A stretch of 64,000 nt of DNA from Phycisphaeraceae bacterium (GTDB lineage Bacteria > Planctomycetota > Phycisphaerae > Phycisphaerales > Phycisphaeraceae): contig JADZCD010000059.1 in the NCBI GenBank assembly GCA_020851735.1, positions 25,758 through 89,757 on the forward strand. The letters are read 5' to 3'. The stretch's first letter is position 1, and the number at the start of each line of letters is the position of its first letter. Below are positions 51,543-60,126 of the stretch, piece after piece. A program made the position numbers and the translations under genes. The notes under the pieces were generated by a model that saw only the letters and a list, made by a program, of their open reading frames with translations, did not search any database and was not told the origin of the DNA.

Positions 51543-53828
51543 CTACTCCCCCTGCCCCTTGATCCACGCCACCACGTCGTCCTGAATATCATCCGTCAGC
51601 CGGTTCCACTCCGCCGGCGTGTGCAACGTCAACTTCTCCGCCGCCCCGCACTTGGCATACGCTCGGCGCGCCTCCTCCACCGCCGCCGTCACGTCCGCCA
51701 ACACCGCGTGCCGATCCATCTTCGGCGCCACCACCAGCACCGGCCGCGGCGCCAGCGATCCCACAATCTCCCCGAAATCCACGGGAATTTCCGCTTCTTT
51801 CCCCTCCGCGAACGCCCCCAGCTGCGGCAGCCACCCATACAAATGGCTCCACCGCCACACGCCCCCGGTAGGACTATTTGGCCCGTCACCTCTGAACGGC
51901 GTAAACCCCGCCACGCTCACCACCCCCGCCACGCGCTGGTCCATCGCCCCCGCCAAGATCGCCGTCATCCCCCCCAGCGCATACCCCACCAGATAAATCC
52001 TCCGGGGGTTAACCTCCGGCGTCGCCAACAACACGTCCACCGCGTGCCGCGCGTCCGCCACCATCTTGCCCATCAGACTCCACTTCGGATTCCGCTCATA
52101 AAACCCCCTCCTCTCCATCTGCCGCGCCCCCGTGCCCAACGGATCAAACGCCACCAGCGCCGCCCCGCTCTTTAACAGCCGCATGTGCGCAATGTCCCCG
52201 CAGCGATAGCTCCCCGTGTATCCGTTCGAACACGCCCACGGCCCCAGCCAGACAATCCCCGGCAACTTCCCTGCCCCCGCAACTTCCGATCCCCTCTCCC
52301 TCCCTGAGGGAGAGGGCAAGGGTGAGGGTGTAAGCCCCCGCACACCCTCCTTCGCCGGCTCTCCTCGCAGCCCCGCATCCCCATTTGCCGTTTTCGTCGG
52401 AAAATACAGCTGCCCGTTCACCCCTTCCCCAAATCGGCACCGCACCCGCTGCGGCGGGGCCGGCCAGTTCCGCACGTTGATCTTCTCCTGAAAATCCGAT
52501 TCCCCCTCGCCCACCTTCACCGCCTTGGCCGCAAACTCCGGGCCCTCGCCCAGCAGCCACCGCAACCGCTCCTGCAACGGCGCATCTTTCCGCGGCGGCT
52601 CTTGCGCCGGATTCTTCTTTGCCCACTCCGCATATTCCCAATCGTGAAACGCCGTCTCCGCGAATCGCCACCGCTGCCCCGGAGCCTTCCCGCTCGCCAC
52701 ATCGGTTAAAAACTGCGTAAAAGCCTCGCACGTCTCCCGCACCCACCCGTGCTGATGCGGCCGATACCGCAGCGCCAGATTCTCCGGCTTCCCCAGCATC
52801 TGGTAGATCGGCTGCGTCAACTGATACACCTGCTCCACCGCCCACGTGCTCTCCACCCAGTCGTAAATCCCCGTGCTCATCAGCACCGGGCGCGGCGCGA
52901 TCAGGGCATAAAGATAATGACTGTCCGCCGGCAACAGGTGCTCGCGCCCCGCGAAAAACCGCACCCCCAGATGCACCCACTCCGGAAATACCTGCGTCAA
53001 AATCTCCACCGCTTCCCCGAACACCGCCTGATCGCAATACCGATACGGCATCGACCCGCCCGACCCCGGCGACGACGCGATCACCCCCGCGAAACGCTCG
53101 TCAAACGCCGCCGCCGTCAGCGCCTGCTTGCCGCTGCGCGAGTGTCCGCCGATGTATATGCGCTTAGAATCAACCTCCGGCAGCGTCACCAGCCAGTCCA
53201 TCACCCGCGACGCCGCCCAACCCCGCCGCCGAAACGCCGACCAGTCGTAATCCCCGAACAACTTGGCAAACTTCCGCGACCAGTCCGCCGGCACCGCGCC
53301 CATGTCCGGGCAATCGTCCCCGCTGGCCGTGTAGCAATACGCAAAGTTCTCGCTCAGCGGCCGGCGCATCCACAGGCGATACGACACCACCTGGCACACA
53401 AACACCGGCAGCGGCCGCTTGGCCTTCTCCGGCAGCACCAGCACGCACGGCAGCTTCGCCTGATAGTCCGGGCCGAACTCCAGCATCACATAGCGCGCTT
53501 CCGCCCCGCGCCGCCGCCGCACTTTCTGCGTCACCGCCCGCAGATTCCCCGCTGCTTCCGCCGGGGGCGCGTGCCCTAGCAGCCAATCCTCCACCAGCTT
53601 CTGCAATTCCATCCGCCGCGCCGGCCATTCCGCCGCCGTCACCTTCCGCGACCGACCATCGCGCTCCACCACCAGCGGATCCTGCACCCGTGGCCGCGCC
53701 GCCAACTTCGCAAAGTCCGGCGGCAGATTCCCCGTCTCCGCCAGCCACTTCTCAAACGCTTCGTTGGCCGGCAACGCCTTGCGCAACCGCTCCAACTCCG
53801 CCCGCCGCGCCTCCACACTACTGGACAT
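51543..53828 (-). CDS. Two-headed alpha/beta-hydrolase esterase (CE15-like N half)
   Basis: 761 residues without an obvious signal peptide. The N-terminal half has YIGGHSRSGKQALTAAAFDERFAGVIASSPGSGG, the GxSRxGK nucleophile elbow of CE15 glucuronoyl esterases, with YDWVESTW and the HQHGW histidine loop. The second half is another alpha/beta hydrolase with YLVGYALGGMTAILAGA: alanine stands where the nucleophilic serine is expected, so this half is likely inactive. Between them (about residues 500-530) lies LTPSPLPSPSGRERG, encoded by a CCCTCTCCC palindromic repeat at 52291-52340. The probable role is cleavage of glucuronate or acyl esters on plant polysaccharides, fitting the nearby rhamnosidase. 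Acetylxylan esterase activity is an alternative. Confidence 0.78.
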   Translation of the reverse strand: MSSSVEARRAELERLRKALPANEAFEKWLAETGNLPPDFAKLAARPRVQDPLVVERDGRSRKVTAAEWPARRMELQKLVEDWLLGHAPPAEAAGNLRAVTQKVRRRRGAEARYVMLEFGPDYQAKLPCVLVLPEKAKRPLPVFVCQVVSYRLWMRRPLSENFAYCYTASGDDCPDMGAVPADWSRKFAKLFGDYDWSAFRRRGWAASRVMDWLVTLPEVDSKRIYIGGHSRSGKQALTAAAFDERFAGVIASSPGSGGSMPYRYCDQAVFGEAVEILTQVFPEWVHLGVRFFAGREHLLPADSHYLYALIAPRPVLMSTGIYDWVESTWAVEQVYQLTQPIYQMLGKPENLALRYRPHQHGWVRETCEAFTQFLTDVASGKAPGQRWRFAETAFHDWEYAEWAKKNPAQEPPRKDAPLQERLRWLLGEGPEFAAKAVKVGEGESDFQEKINVRNWPAPPQRVRCRFGEGVNGQLYFPTKTANGDAGLRGEPAKEGVRGLTPSPLPSPSGRERGSEVAGAGKLPGIVWLGPWACSNGYTGSYRCGDIAHMRLLKSGAALVAFDPLGTGARQMERRGFYERNPKWSLMGKMVADARHAVDVLLATPEVNPRRIYLVGYALGGMTAILAGAMDQRVAGVVSVAGFTPFRGDGPNSPTGGVWRWSHLYGWLPQLGAFAEGKEAEIPVDFGEIVGSLAPRPVLVVAPKMDRHAVLADVTAAVEEARRAYAKCGAAEKLTLHTPAEWNRLTDDIQDDVVAWIKGQGE
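52291..52335. repeat. CCCTCTCCC palindrome inside the esterase gene
   Basis: CCCTCTCCCTCCCTGAGGGA followed by GAGGGCAAGGGTGAGGGTG is almost the same as 51197-51236, and its reverse complement matches 12899-12940 in ahbD. Here it is translated in frame. Confidence 0.88.
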
Positions 53829-53983
53829 TTTGCACCTGATCTCCCCCGCTGCCCCCCCATCCCGACGGATTCACCGCGCGCGCCAACATCGCGTTAAGCA
53901 CGGCTATTGCTCATCGCCGCCTGCCAAACGTCTTTCCCTAACCCCCAACCCCTAATTCCTAATTCCTAACTCCTCTTTCGCGC

Positions 53984-54958
53984 TCACTCCTTCTGCGCCC
54001 ACGGATATCCCCACCCGTGGAACCACTTGAGGCTCTCCAGCTTCTTAAGCTTCGCCTCGGGAATCGCCGGCAAGTCGCTCACCGGCACGTTCGCTTCCAC
54101 GTGCGGCAGTTTGCGCATCCCCGGAATCGCCGCGCTCACCGCCGGATGCGCCAGAATAAACTTGAGCGCCAACGTCGGCAGGTCCTTGTACGTCCCGTCC
54201 AATTCCTTCTCATACGCCTGGATGTGCGGCTCCGCTTCCGCGATGCGCTCGGGCGTTAAGAAATCCGCCCGCCAGTCGCCCTCGGGGAACTTATGCCCCT
54301 TGCGGATCTTGCCCGTCAGCAAGCCTTCCTCAAAAGGCACCCGCACGATGATCCCCACCTTGTGCTTCAGCGCCGCCGGCAACAGCTTCTCCGCCGGACG
54401 CTGCTCCATCAGGTTATAGATCACCTGGATCGTGTCCGCCCGCCCGCTCTCGACCAACCCCACCGTGTTGTACGGGTTCCAGTCGTTGGCCGACACGCCC
54501 CACGCCCGAATCTTCCCCGCCTTCTTCAGCTTCTGGATCGCGTTCCACCACGAATCCGATTTCAAGAACGGGTCCACCCACGTGTGGAACTGCTGCACGT
54601 CAATGTATTCCGTCCCCAGCTTCTTTAAGCTGTTTTCCGTGCACTGGATAATCCAGTCCTCCGGATAGACCTTCTCCACCGGCTCCCGGTCCAGCGTCGG
54701 CCACTTGGACGTCTTAGGCGAAATCTTCGTGGCGATCACCACCTTGTCCCGCCGGTCCTTAAACGCCTGCCCTAAAATCCCTTCGCTGCCGTAGCCCATC
54801 GCCGTGTCGTAAAAATTCACGCCCAGGTCAAACGCCCGGTGCAGCGCCTTAAGCGACTCGCTGTCGTCCTTGAACTTGTCCCACCCCCCGATGCCCCAGC
54901 AGCCGAACCCGATCTCGCTGACCTTGATCCCGCTCTTGCCCAGCGTGCGATACTTCAT
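53984..54958 (-). CDS. Aldo/keto reductase
   Basis: 324 residues from ATG 54958, with AGGA 6 nt upstream. The catalytic tetrad is visible: Asp in NFYDTAMGYG, Tyr in the same motif, Lys in VIATKIS and His in QQFHTWVDP. GVSANDW and the C-terminal AIPGMRKLPHVEANV segment mark the NADPH site. No signal peptide. It could reduce sugars or keto acids from polysaccharide breakdown; no substrate is fixed by sequence. Neighbours on the same strand are the secreted protein (upstream) and the esterase (downstream), each with a gap, so cotranscription is possible only. Confidence 0.93.
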   Translation of the reverse strand: MKYRTLGKSGIKVSEIGFGCWGIGGWDKFKDDSESLKALHRAFDLGVNFYDTAMGYGSEGILGQAFKDRRDKVVIATKISPKTSKWPTLDREPVEKVYPEDWIIQCTENSLKKLGTEYIDVQQFHTWVDPFLKSDSWWNAIQKLKKAGKIRAWGVSANDWNPYNTVGLVESGRADTIQVIYNLMEQRPAEKLLPAALKHKVGIIVRVPFEEGLLTGKIRKGHKFPEGDWRADFLTPERIAEAEPHIQAYEKELDGTYKDLPTLALKFILAHPAVSAAIPGMRKLPHVEANVPVSDLPAIPEAKLKKLESLKWFHGWGYPWAQKE

Positions 54959-55037
54959 GACTTGTCCTCGCCATCAAAAAAAAGTGCGTTTTTCGCTTGT
55001 TTGCCGTCATTTGCCCCCGTATTTCCAACGCCGTCCC

Positions 55038-55775
55038 TTACTTGGCCGATTCCCGCGCCTTGACCACGATCGGGTTGTCGTCCTTGTCCGCCACCCGGAA
55101 ATAAAAGTCCCAACCGCCCACCACGTCCACCACTTTCACCACCACCCGGTTGTAGCCCTTCTCCAGCTTCAAATCCACCGCCTCGTCCTGGTCCCAGTCG
55201 CTGCCGCGCCGCTTGGTGTTGTAGCTCTGCACCAGCTTGCCGTTCAACCACACCTTGATGTAGTCGTCGCTGCCCGTGTAGATCTTCACGCCCTCCATCG
55301 CCTCCTCGCAATACAGATACCCCACCGCGTACGCCGTCGCGTAATCCATCGTCCCGTAATGTCCCTCTAAATCCACCTGCCCCGCCTGCGCGCTGGCCTT
55401 AAACAGCTTCTCTTCCCACTTCATCCCCTCCGGCGCCCCCTGCGTGCCGTCCAGCTCCGCTTCGCCTGGCATGAATTCGTGATCCGCCGCTCCCTGCTGC
55501 TCGTTGCCGCTGAAGTCCCCGTCCTTGTACTTGAACGGCCCAAGCACCACCCACTTGACCACGAAATGCTCCTCGGCCAAAAACGGGCTCGCGTCCGCCT
55601 GCAACGGCATCAGATCGCTGATCGCGCCTTTCGGCGCCTCCGCCGCCGTCTGCGGGCTGGCCGCCGCGTCCTTGCCCTTTTCCTCTTCCGCCCAGCTCTG
55701 CGCCACCACGCCGGCCAAAACCGCCAGGCACAAACTTCCCATGATCATCCCCGACCACTTGGTTTGCTTTGCCAT
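55038..55775 (-). CDS. Secreted protein with a beta-sandwich (PA14/CBM-like) domain
   Basis: 245 residues from ATG 55775, with AGGAG 8 nt upstream. The signal peptide ends at VVAQSWAEE. The mature protein has KWVVLGPFKYKDGD and, near the C terminus, VKIYTGSDDYIKVWLNGKLVQSYNTKRRG and GYNRVVVKVVDVVGGWDFYFRVAD. This is the jelly-roll pattern in which a hydroxyl-lined loop with WLNG supports ligand binding, common in planctomycetal secreted proteins. There are no catalytic residues that I can identify. A role in carbohydrate binding is inferred. Confidence 0.75.
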   Translation of the reverse strand: MAKQTKWSGMIMGSLCLAVLAGVVAQSWAEEEKGKDAAASPQTAAEAPKGAISDLMPLQADASPFLAEEHFVVKWVVLGPFKYKDGDFSGNEQQGAADHEFMPGEAELDGTQGAPEGMKWEEKLFKASAQAGQVDLEGHYGTMDYATAYAVGYLYCEEAMEGVKIYTGSDDYIKVWLNGKLVQSYNTKRRGSDWDQDEAVDLKLEKGYNRVVVKVVDVVGGWDFYFRVADKDDNPIVVKARESAK

Positions 55776-55942
55776 CACCACGGCTCCTTATTTGAGTTTG
55801 ATTGCCGGTTAGAAATCGTCTTCGCCTCGACTCATCCCTCTACCCCCCCCGCTGCCTTCCAGAACCCATCATCATAAGCGGAATCCCCGATCCGCGCCTA
55901 ATTTGCCTCCCGCCGACGCCCCGAAAACGTTATCTTGTACGC

Positions 55943-57580
55943 ATGCAGCCCCCCCAAGACATCCTCTTCATCGGCGGTCATTTTTTCGATCCCTTGCTGC
56001 ACAAGGCTGACCAGCTTGCCCTCCTCCAGCCTATCGGGCAGGCCATGCTCGTCCGCGAGGGCCGCATCGCCGCCGTCGGCGACGAGGCCACCGTCAAAGC
56101 CTCCTCGGCCAATCACAACACCACCACCATCGACCTCCACGGCCTCTCCGTCATCCCCGGCCTGGTCGACAGCCACTGCCACCTCGACGGCGTCGGCTTC
56201 GCCAGCCTGGCCTTGGACCTTTTCAATACCACTTCCAAAGAACAATGCCTTAAAAAAATCCGCCTCGCCGCCGCCGACCGCGACCCCGACCACTGGATCG
56301 TCGGCATGGGCTTTAACGTCAACGCCTGGCCACCCCAGGACCAGCAATCCCTCACCCTCGCTGACATCGATTCCGCCAGCCCCCTCGTCCCCGTCCTCCT
56401 CGCTCAATTCGACGGCCACTCCTGCTGGGCTAACTCCGCCACCCTCCGCGCCAGCGGCATCGACCCCTCCTCCGCTTCCCCCCCGGCCGATCCCACCGGC
56501 GGACGCTTCGGCCGCGACGCCTCCGGCAAAATCAACGGCTTCCTCTACGAAAACGCCCTGTCCCTGCTCCGCCCTCCCACGCCCACCGACGCCCAACGCC
56601 TGCTCAGTCTCCGCCTGGGCATGGAAATCTACGCCCGCCACGGCTACACCACCGTCCACGCCATGGGCTCGGGCAACCATGACTCCATCGTCGCTCTCCT
56701 GGATCGCGCCGAACAACTCCAATCCGCCGGCCCGCCCACCTTGCGCATCCGTGGCTACCCCCTCCACGAACACTTCGACGCCGCCCTCGACCACCGCCGC
56801 CGCCGCGGCCGCGATCCCTTCCTCCACGTCGCCGGCATCAAGACCTTCTTCGACGGCTCCCTTAACAGCCACACCGCCTGGATGCTTAAACCCTACGACG
56901 GCGAAGGCGACAACACCGGCATGACCGTCATTTCCCCCCAGGAACTCCGCCGCCAGCTCGCCCAATCCAACGCCGCCGGCCTGCCCCTGGCCTGCCACGC
57001 CATCGGCGACCGCGCCGTCCGCGAACTCCTGGACGCCATCGAATCCGTCGGCTCTGCCGACCTGACTAATCGCGTCGAACACGCCCAACACCTCGACCCC
57101 GCCGACCTGCCCCGCTTTGCCGCCACCGGCACCGTCGTCTCCATGCAGACCTGCCACCTCATCCCCGACTGGCCCACCGCCGATCGCATCCTCGGCCCGC
57201 GCGCACTCTGGACCTACGCCGCCGCCAGCCTCGTCAACGCCGGCGCCACCGTCATCCTCGGGTCCGACGCCCCCGTCGTCCCCTGCGATCCCCGCGATTC
57301 CTTCACCTCCGCCGTCTTCCGCGCCGACCGCCATGGTCAACCCCCCGGCGGATGGAACCCCAAACAAGCCCTCACCGCCGCCCAGTGGCTCTGGATGCAC
57401 ACCACCGGCCCAGCCGCCGCCACCGGCGAACAACACCAGCGCGGCCGCCTCCAACTCGGCATGGACGCCGACCTGACCTTCCTCAAAGGCAACCCCTTCA
57501 CCGCCGAAGTCGACAAACTCTCCCCCTTCACCGTCGCCGCCACCATGCTCGCCGGCCAATTCACCCACCGCGAGTTCTAG
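55943..57580 (+). CDS. Amidohydrolase, YtcJ/NfdA-like
   Basis: 545 residues from ATG 55943. The metal site is VIPGLVDSHCHLDGVG (HxH), with HAIGDRAVRELLD, NRVEHAQHLDP and the late Asp in VILGSDAPVVPCDP. The insert-bearing layout with MGFNVNAW and LAQFDGHSCWANSATL is typical of the YtcJ family, which hydrolyses amide or formamide bonds of exocyclic type. The substrate is unknown. No signal peptide. The longer frame to 55802 has no homology. It is convergent with the dehydratase gene. Confidence 0.9.
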   Translation: MQPPQDILFIGGHFFDPLLHKADQLALLQPIGQAMLVREGRIAAVGDEATVKASSANHNTTTIDLHGLSVIPGLVDSHCHLDGVGFASLALDLFNTTSKEQCLKKIRLAAADRDPDHWIVGMGFNVNAWPPQDQQSLTLADIDSASPLVPVLLAQFDGHSCWANSATLRASGIDPSSASPPADPTGGRFGRDASGKINGFLYENALSLLRPPTPTDAQRLLSLRLGMEIYARHGYTTVHAMGSGNHDSIVALLDRAEQLQSAGPPTLRIRGYPLHEHFDAALDHRRRRGRDPFLHVAGIKTFFDGSLNSHTAWMLKPYDGEGDNTGMTVISPQELRRQLAQSNAAGLPLACHAIGDRAVRELLDAIESVGSADLTNRVEHAQHLDPADLPRFAATGTVVSMQTCHLIPDWPTADRILGPRALWTYAAASLVNAGATVILGSDAPVVPCDPRDSFTSAVFRADRHGQPPGGWNPKQALTAAQWLWMHTTGPAAATGEQHQRGRLQLGMDADLTFLKGNPFTAEVDKLSPFTVAATMLAGQFTHREF

Positions 57581-57903
57581 ACCATCGTCAGGGCCGGCAC
57601 CCATCTCCTCCCCAACCCTGGCCTCCAAGCCGGGCCCTTCAGACCCGGATACCCCGGACACATCTTGCCGGGTGCCACACCGCATCTTCCGGGGGCGGTC
57701 CTCCGAAAGTGCCATGTGCGGTTTCCGTCCCACCTTCATTGCCTGCCCAGCGCCGCGTGCCCCCTCCGTTTCAGCCCCCGGCTCCGCCGGGGGGTACGGC
57801 ATTTCGAAGCCCACGGATTGAATCCGTGGGTTGCCTTGACCAAGCCCAGACATTTCCGGGGGCCATGCCTGGGTGCTTTGTTTGTCTTGATTGTCTTATA
57901 TAA

Positions 57904-57928
57904 AGCCCAGGGATTCCTTCCCTGGGCT
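57904..57928. terminator. GCCCAGGG terminator-like hairpin
   Basis: AGCCCAGGGA (57904-57913) and TCCCTGGGCT (57919-57928) form a perfect 10-bp stem. TTTATATAAG follows on the minus strand. It lies between convergent genes and may serve the dehydratase gene. Confidence 0.65.
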
Positions 57929-57967
57929 CTGCATTTGCTCACGCGCCGGGCGCCGGCTGCCGGGTGC

Positions 57968-58003
57968 CACACAGCAGGGTCTTCCTGCTGTGTGCCTTTT
58001 TCT
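57968..58003 (+). terminator. CACACAGCAGG hairpin with T-run
   Basis: CACACAGCAGG (57968-57978) and CCTGCTGTGTG (57984-57994) form an 11-bp stem, followed by CCTTTTTC on the plus strand. It could end amidohydrolase transcripts, though it lies 390 bp past the stop. Confidence 0.55.
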
Positions 58004-58038
58004 CCCAACTCCCAACTCCTAATTCCTAACTCCCCCTC

Positions 58039-59739
58039 CTACTCCCCCCCCATCCCCGCATGCCGCAGAAAATCAAAGTCCGCCCCCAGGTGCGCCTGCT
58101 GCACATGCTGGTGATACAGCCACTCATATCCGCGCTCCGGCCCTTTGGGCGCTTTCCACGCCGCCCGCCTCTTCGCCAACTCCGCCTCATCCACGTGCAG
58201 CGTCAATTCCCGCTTATCCACGCTCAGCGTGATCCTGTCCCCGTCCCGCACCAGCGCCAGCAACCCGCCCACCGCCGCCTCCGGGGTGATGTGCAGCACC
58301 ACCGTCCCAAACGCCGTCCCGCTCATCCGCGCATCGCTGATCCGCACAATGTCCTTGACCCCCTTTAGCTTCTTGGGGATCGGCAGGCAGCCCGCCTCCG
58401 GCATTCCGGGGGCCCCCTTGGGCCCGGCATTCTGCAGCACCATCACGTCATCCGCCGTGATGTCCAAGTCCGGCGAGTCCACCCGCTCTGCCATATCCTG
58501 CAGATTTTTAAACACCACCGCCCGCCCCGTGTGGTTGAGCAACCGCGGGTCCGCCGCCGCCCGCTTGACGATCGCTCCGTGCGGCGCCAAATTCCCCTTG
58601 ACCACCACCAATCCCCCCACCGCCTGCAGCGGACTCTTCCGCGGGCGAATGATCGTCTGCCACCCCGGAAATTCATAAGGCCCTTCCAGCCACTGCCCCA
58701 GCGTCTGCCCCGTGATCGTCATCACGTCCAGATGCAGCAAGTCCTTTAATTCCCGCAGCACCACCGGCAAGCCGCCGCTGCGGAAAAAGTCATCCATGTA
58801 CCCCTGCCCCGACGGCTTCAAATCCACCAGCACCGGCGTGGTCTCGCTGACCCTCTCCAGATCATCCAGCGTCAGCCGAATCCCCAGTCGCCCCGCGATC
58901 GCCATCAGGTGCACCACCACGTTCGTCGACCCCCCCACCGCCTGCAGCACCCGCAGCCCATTCTCAAACGCTTTCTTCGTCAAGATCCGATCCAGCGTCA
59001 GCTTCGAACCAATCGCCGCCACCGCCAGCTTCCCCGATTCCTCCGCGATCCGATACCGCTCCGCCATCACCTGCGGCACCGCCGCACCCCCCGGAAGCAT
59101 GGTCCCCATGGCTTCGAGCACACAGGCGATCGTCGACGCCGTGCCCATCACCCCGCACGTCCCGGACGTCGGCACTAAATTCGCCTCCACCTTGTCGATC
59201 CCCTCGTCCGTCACTTCCCCGCGCCGGTACATCCCCCAGTACCGCCGGCAATCCGTGCACGCCCCCACCCGCTCCGCCCCCACCGCGCCCGAAAGCATCG
59301 GCCCGGTCACCAGCGCCACCGTCGGCAAGCCCGCGCTCGCCGCCCCCATCAGCATCGCCGGCATCGTCTTGTCGCAACCCCCGATCCCCACCACCGCGTC
59401 CATCGGCTGCGCCTTGATCATCGCCTCCACGTCCATCGCCATCAGATTCCGAAACATCATCGAGCTGGGATTTAAAAACAACTCGCCCAGCGAAATCGTC
59501 GGAAACTCCAGCGGCAATCCCCCCGCCTGCCACACCCCGCGCTTCACCGCCTCCACCAGCCGCGGCACGTCGCGATGGCAGTTATTCAAATCGCTGAACG
59601 TGTTAATGATCCCCACCACCGGCTTCTCCAGCGCCTCCCTGCTCAAACCCATCGACTGGGCGAACGCCCGCCGCATGTACAGCGAAAACTGCCTGTCCCC
59701 ATACTCCGTCAGCGCATTGGCTATCCCATGGTTTTGCAT
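58039..59739 (-). CDS. IlvD/Edd-family dehydratase, sugar-acid type
   Basis: 566 residues from ATG 59739, with GGAGGGA just upstream. Iron-sulfur cysteines are in NNCHRDV, GGCDKTMPAM, and GACTDCRR or SGTCGVMGT. Family motifs include SGTAFGTVVLHITPEAAVGG. The C-terminal ending RGYEWLYHQHVQQAHLGADFDFLR is typical of sugar-acid dehydratases such as arabinonate or xylonate dehydratase, not of biosynthetic IlvD. The enzyme would dehydrate an aldonic acid to a 2-keto-3-deoxy acid. Nearby rhamnosidase and aldo/keto reductase fit an oxidative sugar pathway (for example from L-rhamnonate), but this is inference. Dihydroxy-acid dehydratase remains the main alternative. Confidence 0.85.
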   Translation of the reverse strand: MQNHGIANALTEYGDRQFSLYMRRAFAQSMGLSREALEKPVVGIINTFSDLNNCHRDVPRLVEAVKRGVWQAGGLPLEFPTISLGELFLNPSSMMFRNLMAMDVEAMIKAQPMDAVVGIGGCDKTMPAMLMGAASAGLPTVALVTGPMLSGAVGAERVGACTDCRRYWGMYRRGEVTDEGIDKVEANLVPTSGTCGVMGTASTIACVLEAMGTMLPGGAAVPQVMAERYRIAEESGKLAVAAIGSKLTLDRILTKKAFENGLRVLQAVGGSTNVVVHLMAIAGRLGIRLTLDDLERVSETTPVLVDLKPSGQGYMDDFFRSGGLPVVLRELKDLLHLDVMTITGQTLGQWLEGPYEFPGWQTIIRPRKSPLQAVGGLVVVKGNLAPHGAIVKRAAADPRLLNHTGRAVVFKNLQDMAERVDSPDLDITADDVMVLQNAGPKGAPGMPEAGCLPIPKKLKGVKDIVRISDARMSGTAFGTVVLHITPEAAVGGLLALVRDGDRITLSVDKRELTLHVDEAELAKRRAAWKAPKGPERGYEWLYHQHVQQAHLGADFDFLRHAGMGGE

Positions 59740-60126
59740 AGTCCCTCCATTGTAAATCAACCCAGCCTTCCCGGGGCGGGCAGAAGCCCACGGACTGAAT
59801 CCATAGGTTGCCTTAAAAAGCCCAGGGCCACCCGGCCCTGGGAGACGCCTCGTGACTGCGTATCTTCTTATCCATCCTCCCATCGCCCCCGCACGATTCC
59901 CGTGCGATCCTCCCCATCCCGCCTCCCCCGGGCCTCCAAGCCGGGCCCTTCAGGCCCGGGTCCCTCCCGATGCGCTTTGTCCCCCGCCACACATCATCCC
60001 ACCGGTCAATGTCCGCTCCCACCAATCTCCCTCGCTCCCTCCCCCGCCGCCGACATCGCAGTTGCGGGGTCAACCCGGCGCGGCGACAATGCCCGTCCAG
60101 CCCGGCCGGGCGACAGGAGTTTGCCG
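59740..60126. repeat. 387-bp gene-free region between dehydratase and corA
   Basis: No gene is seen. It holds CCCACGGACTGAATCC (59788) and GTTGCCTT next to a CCCAGGGCC/GGCCCTGGG hairpin (59821-59842), GCCGGGCCCTTCAGGCCCGG (about 59941-59960), a CCACACATCATCCCACCGG unit (about 59985) and CCCGTCCAGCCCGGCCGGGCGACAGG before corA. Confidence 0.8.

Larger units (their letters stand above)
57581..58038. repeat. 458-bp gene-free region with hairpins
   Basis: No gene is seen. It contains GCCGGGCCCTTCAGACCCGG (57630-57650; relative at 59940), a CATCTTCCGGGGGCGG unit, CCCCCGGCTCCGCCGGGGGG, CCACGGATTGAATCCGTGG (57810-57830), a GCCCAGGG hairpin (57904-57928) and a CACACAGCAGG hairpin (57968-57994). C-rich CCCAACTCCTAATTCC DNA runs from 58003 to 58035. 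Confidence 0.85.

Noticed and set aside
58039..59739. Naming the dehydratase ilvD
   Set aside because: The C-terminal signature favours sugar-acid dehydratases, so a gene symbol would overstate the evidence.
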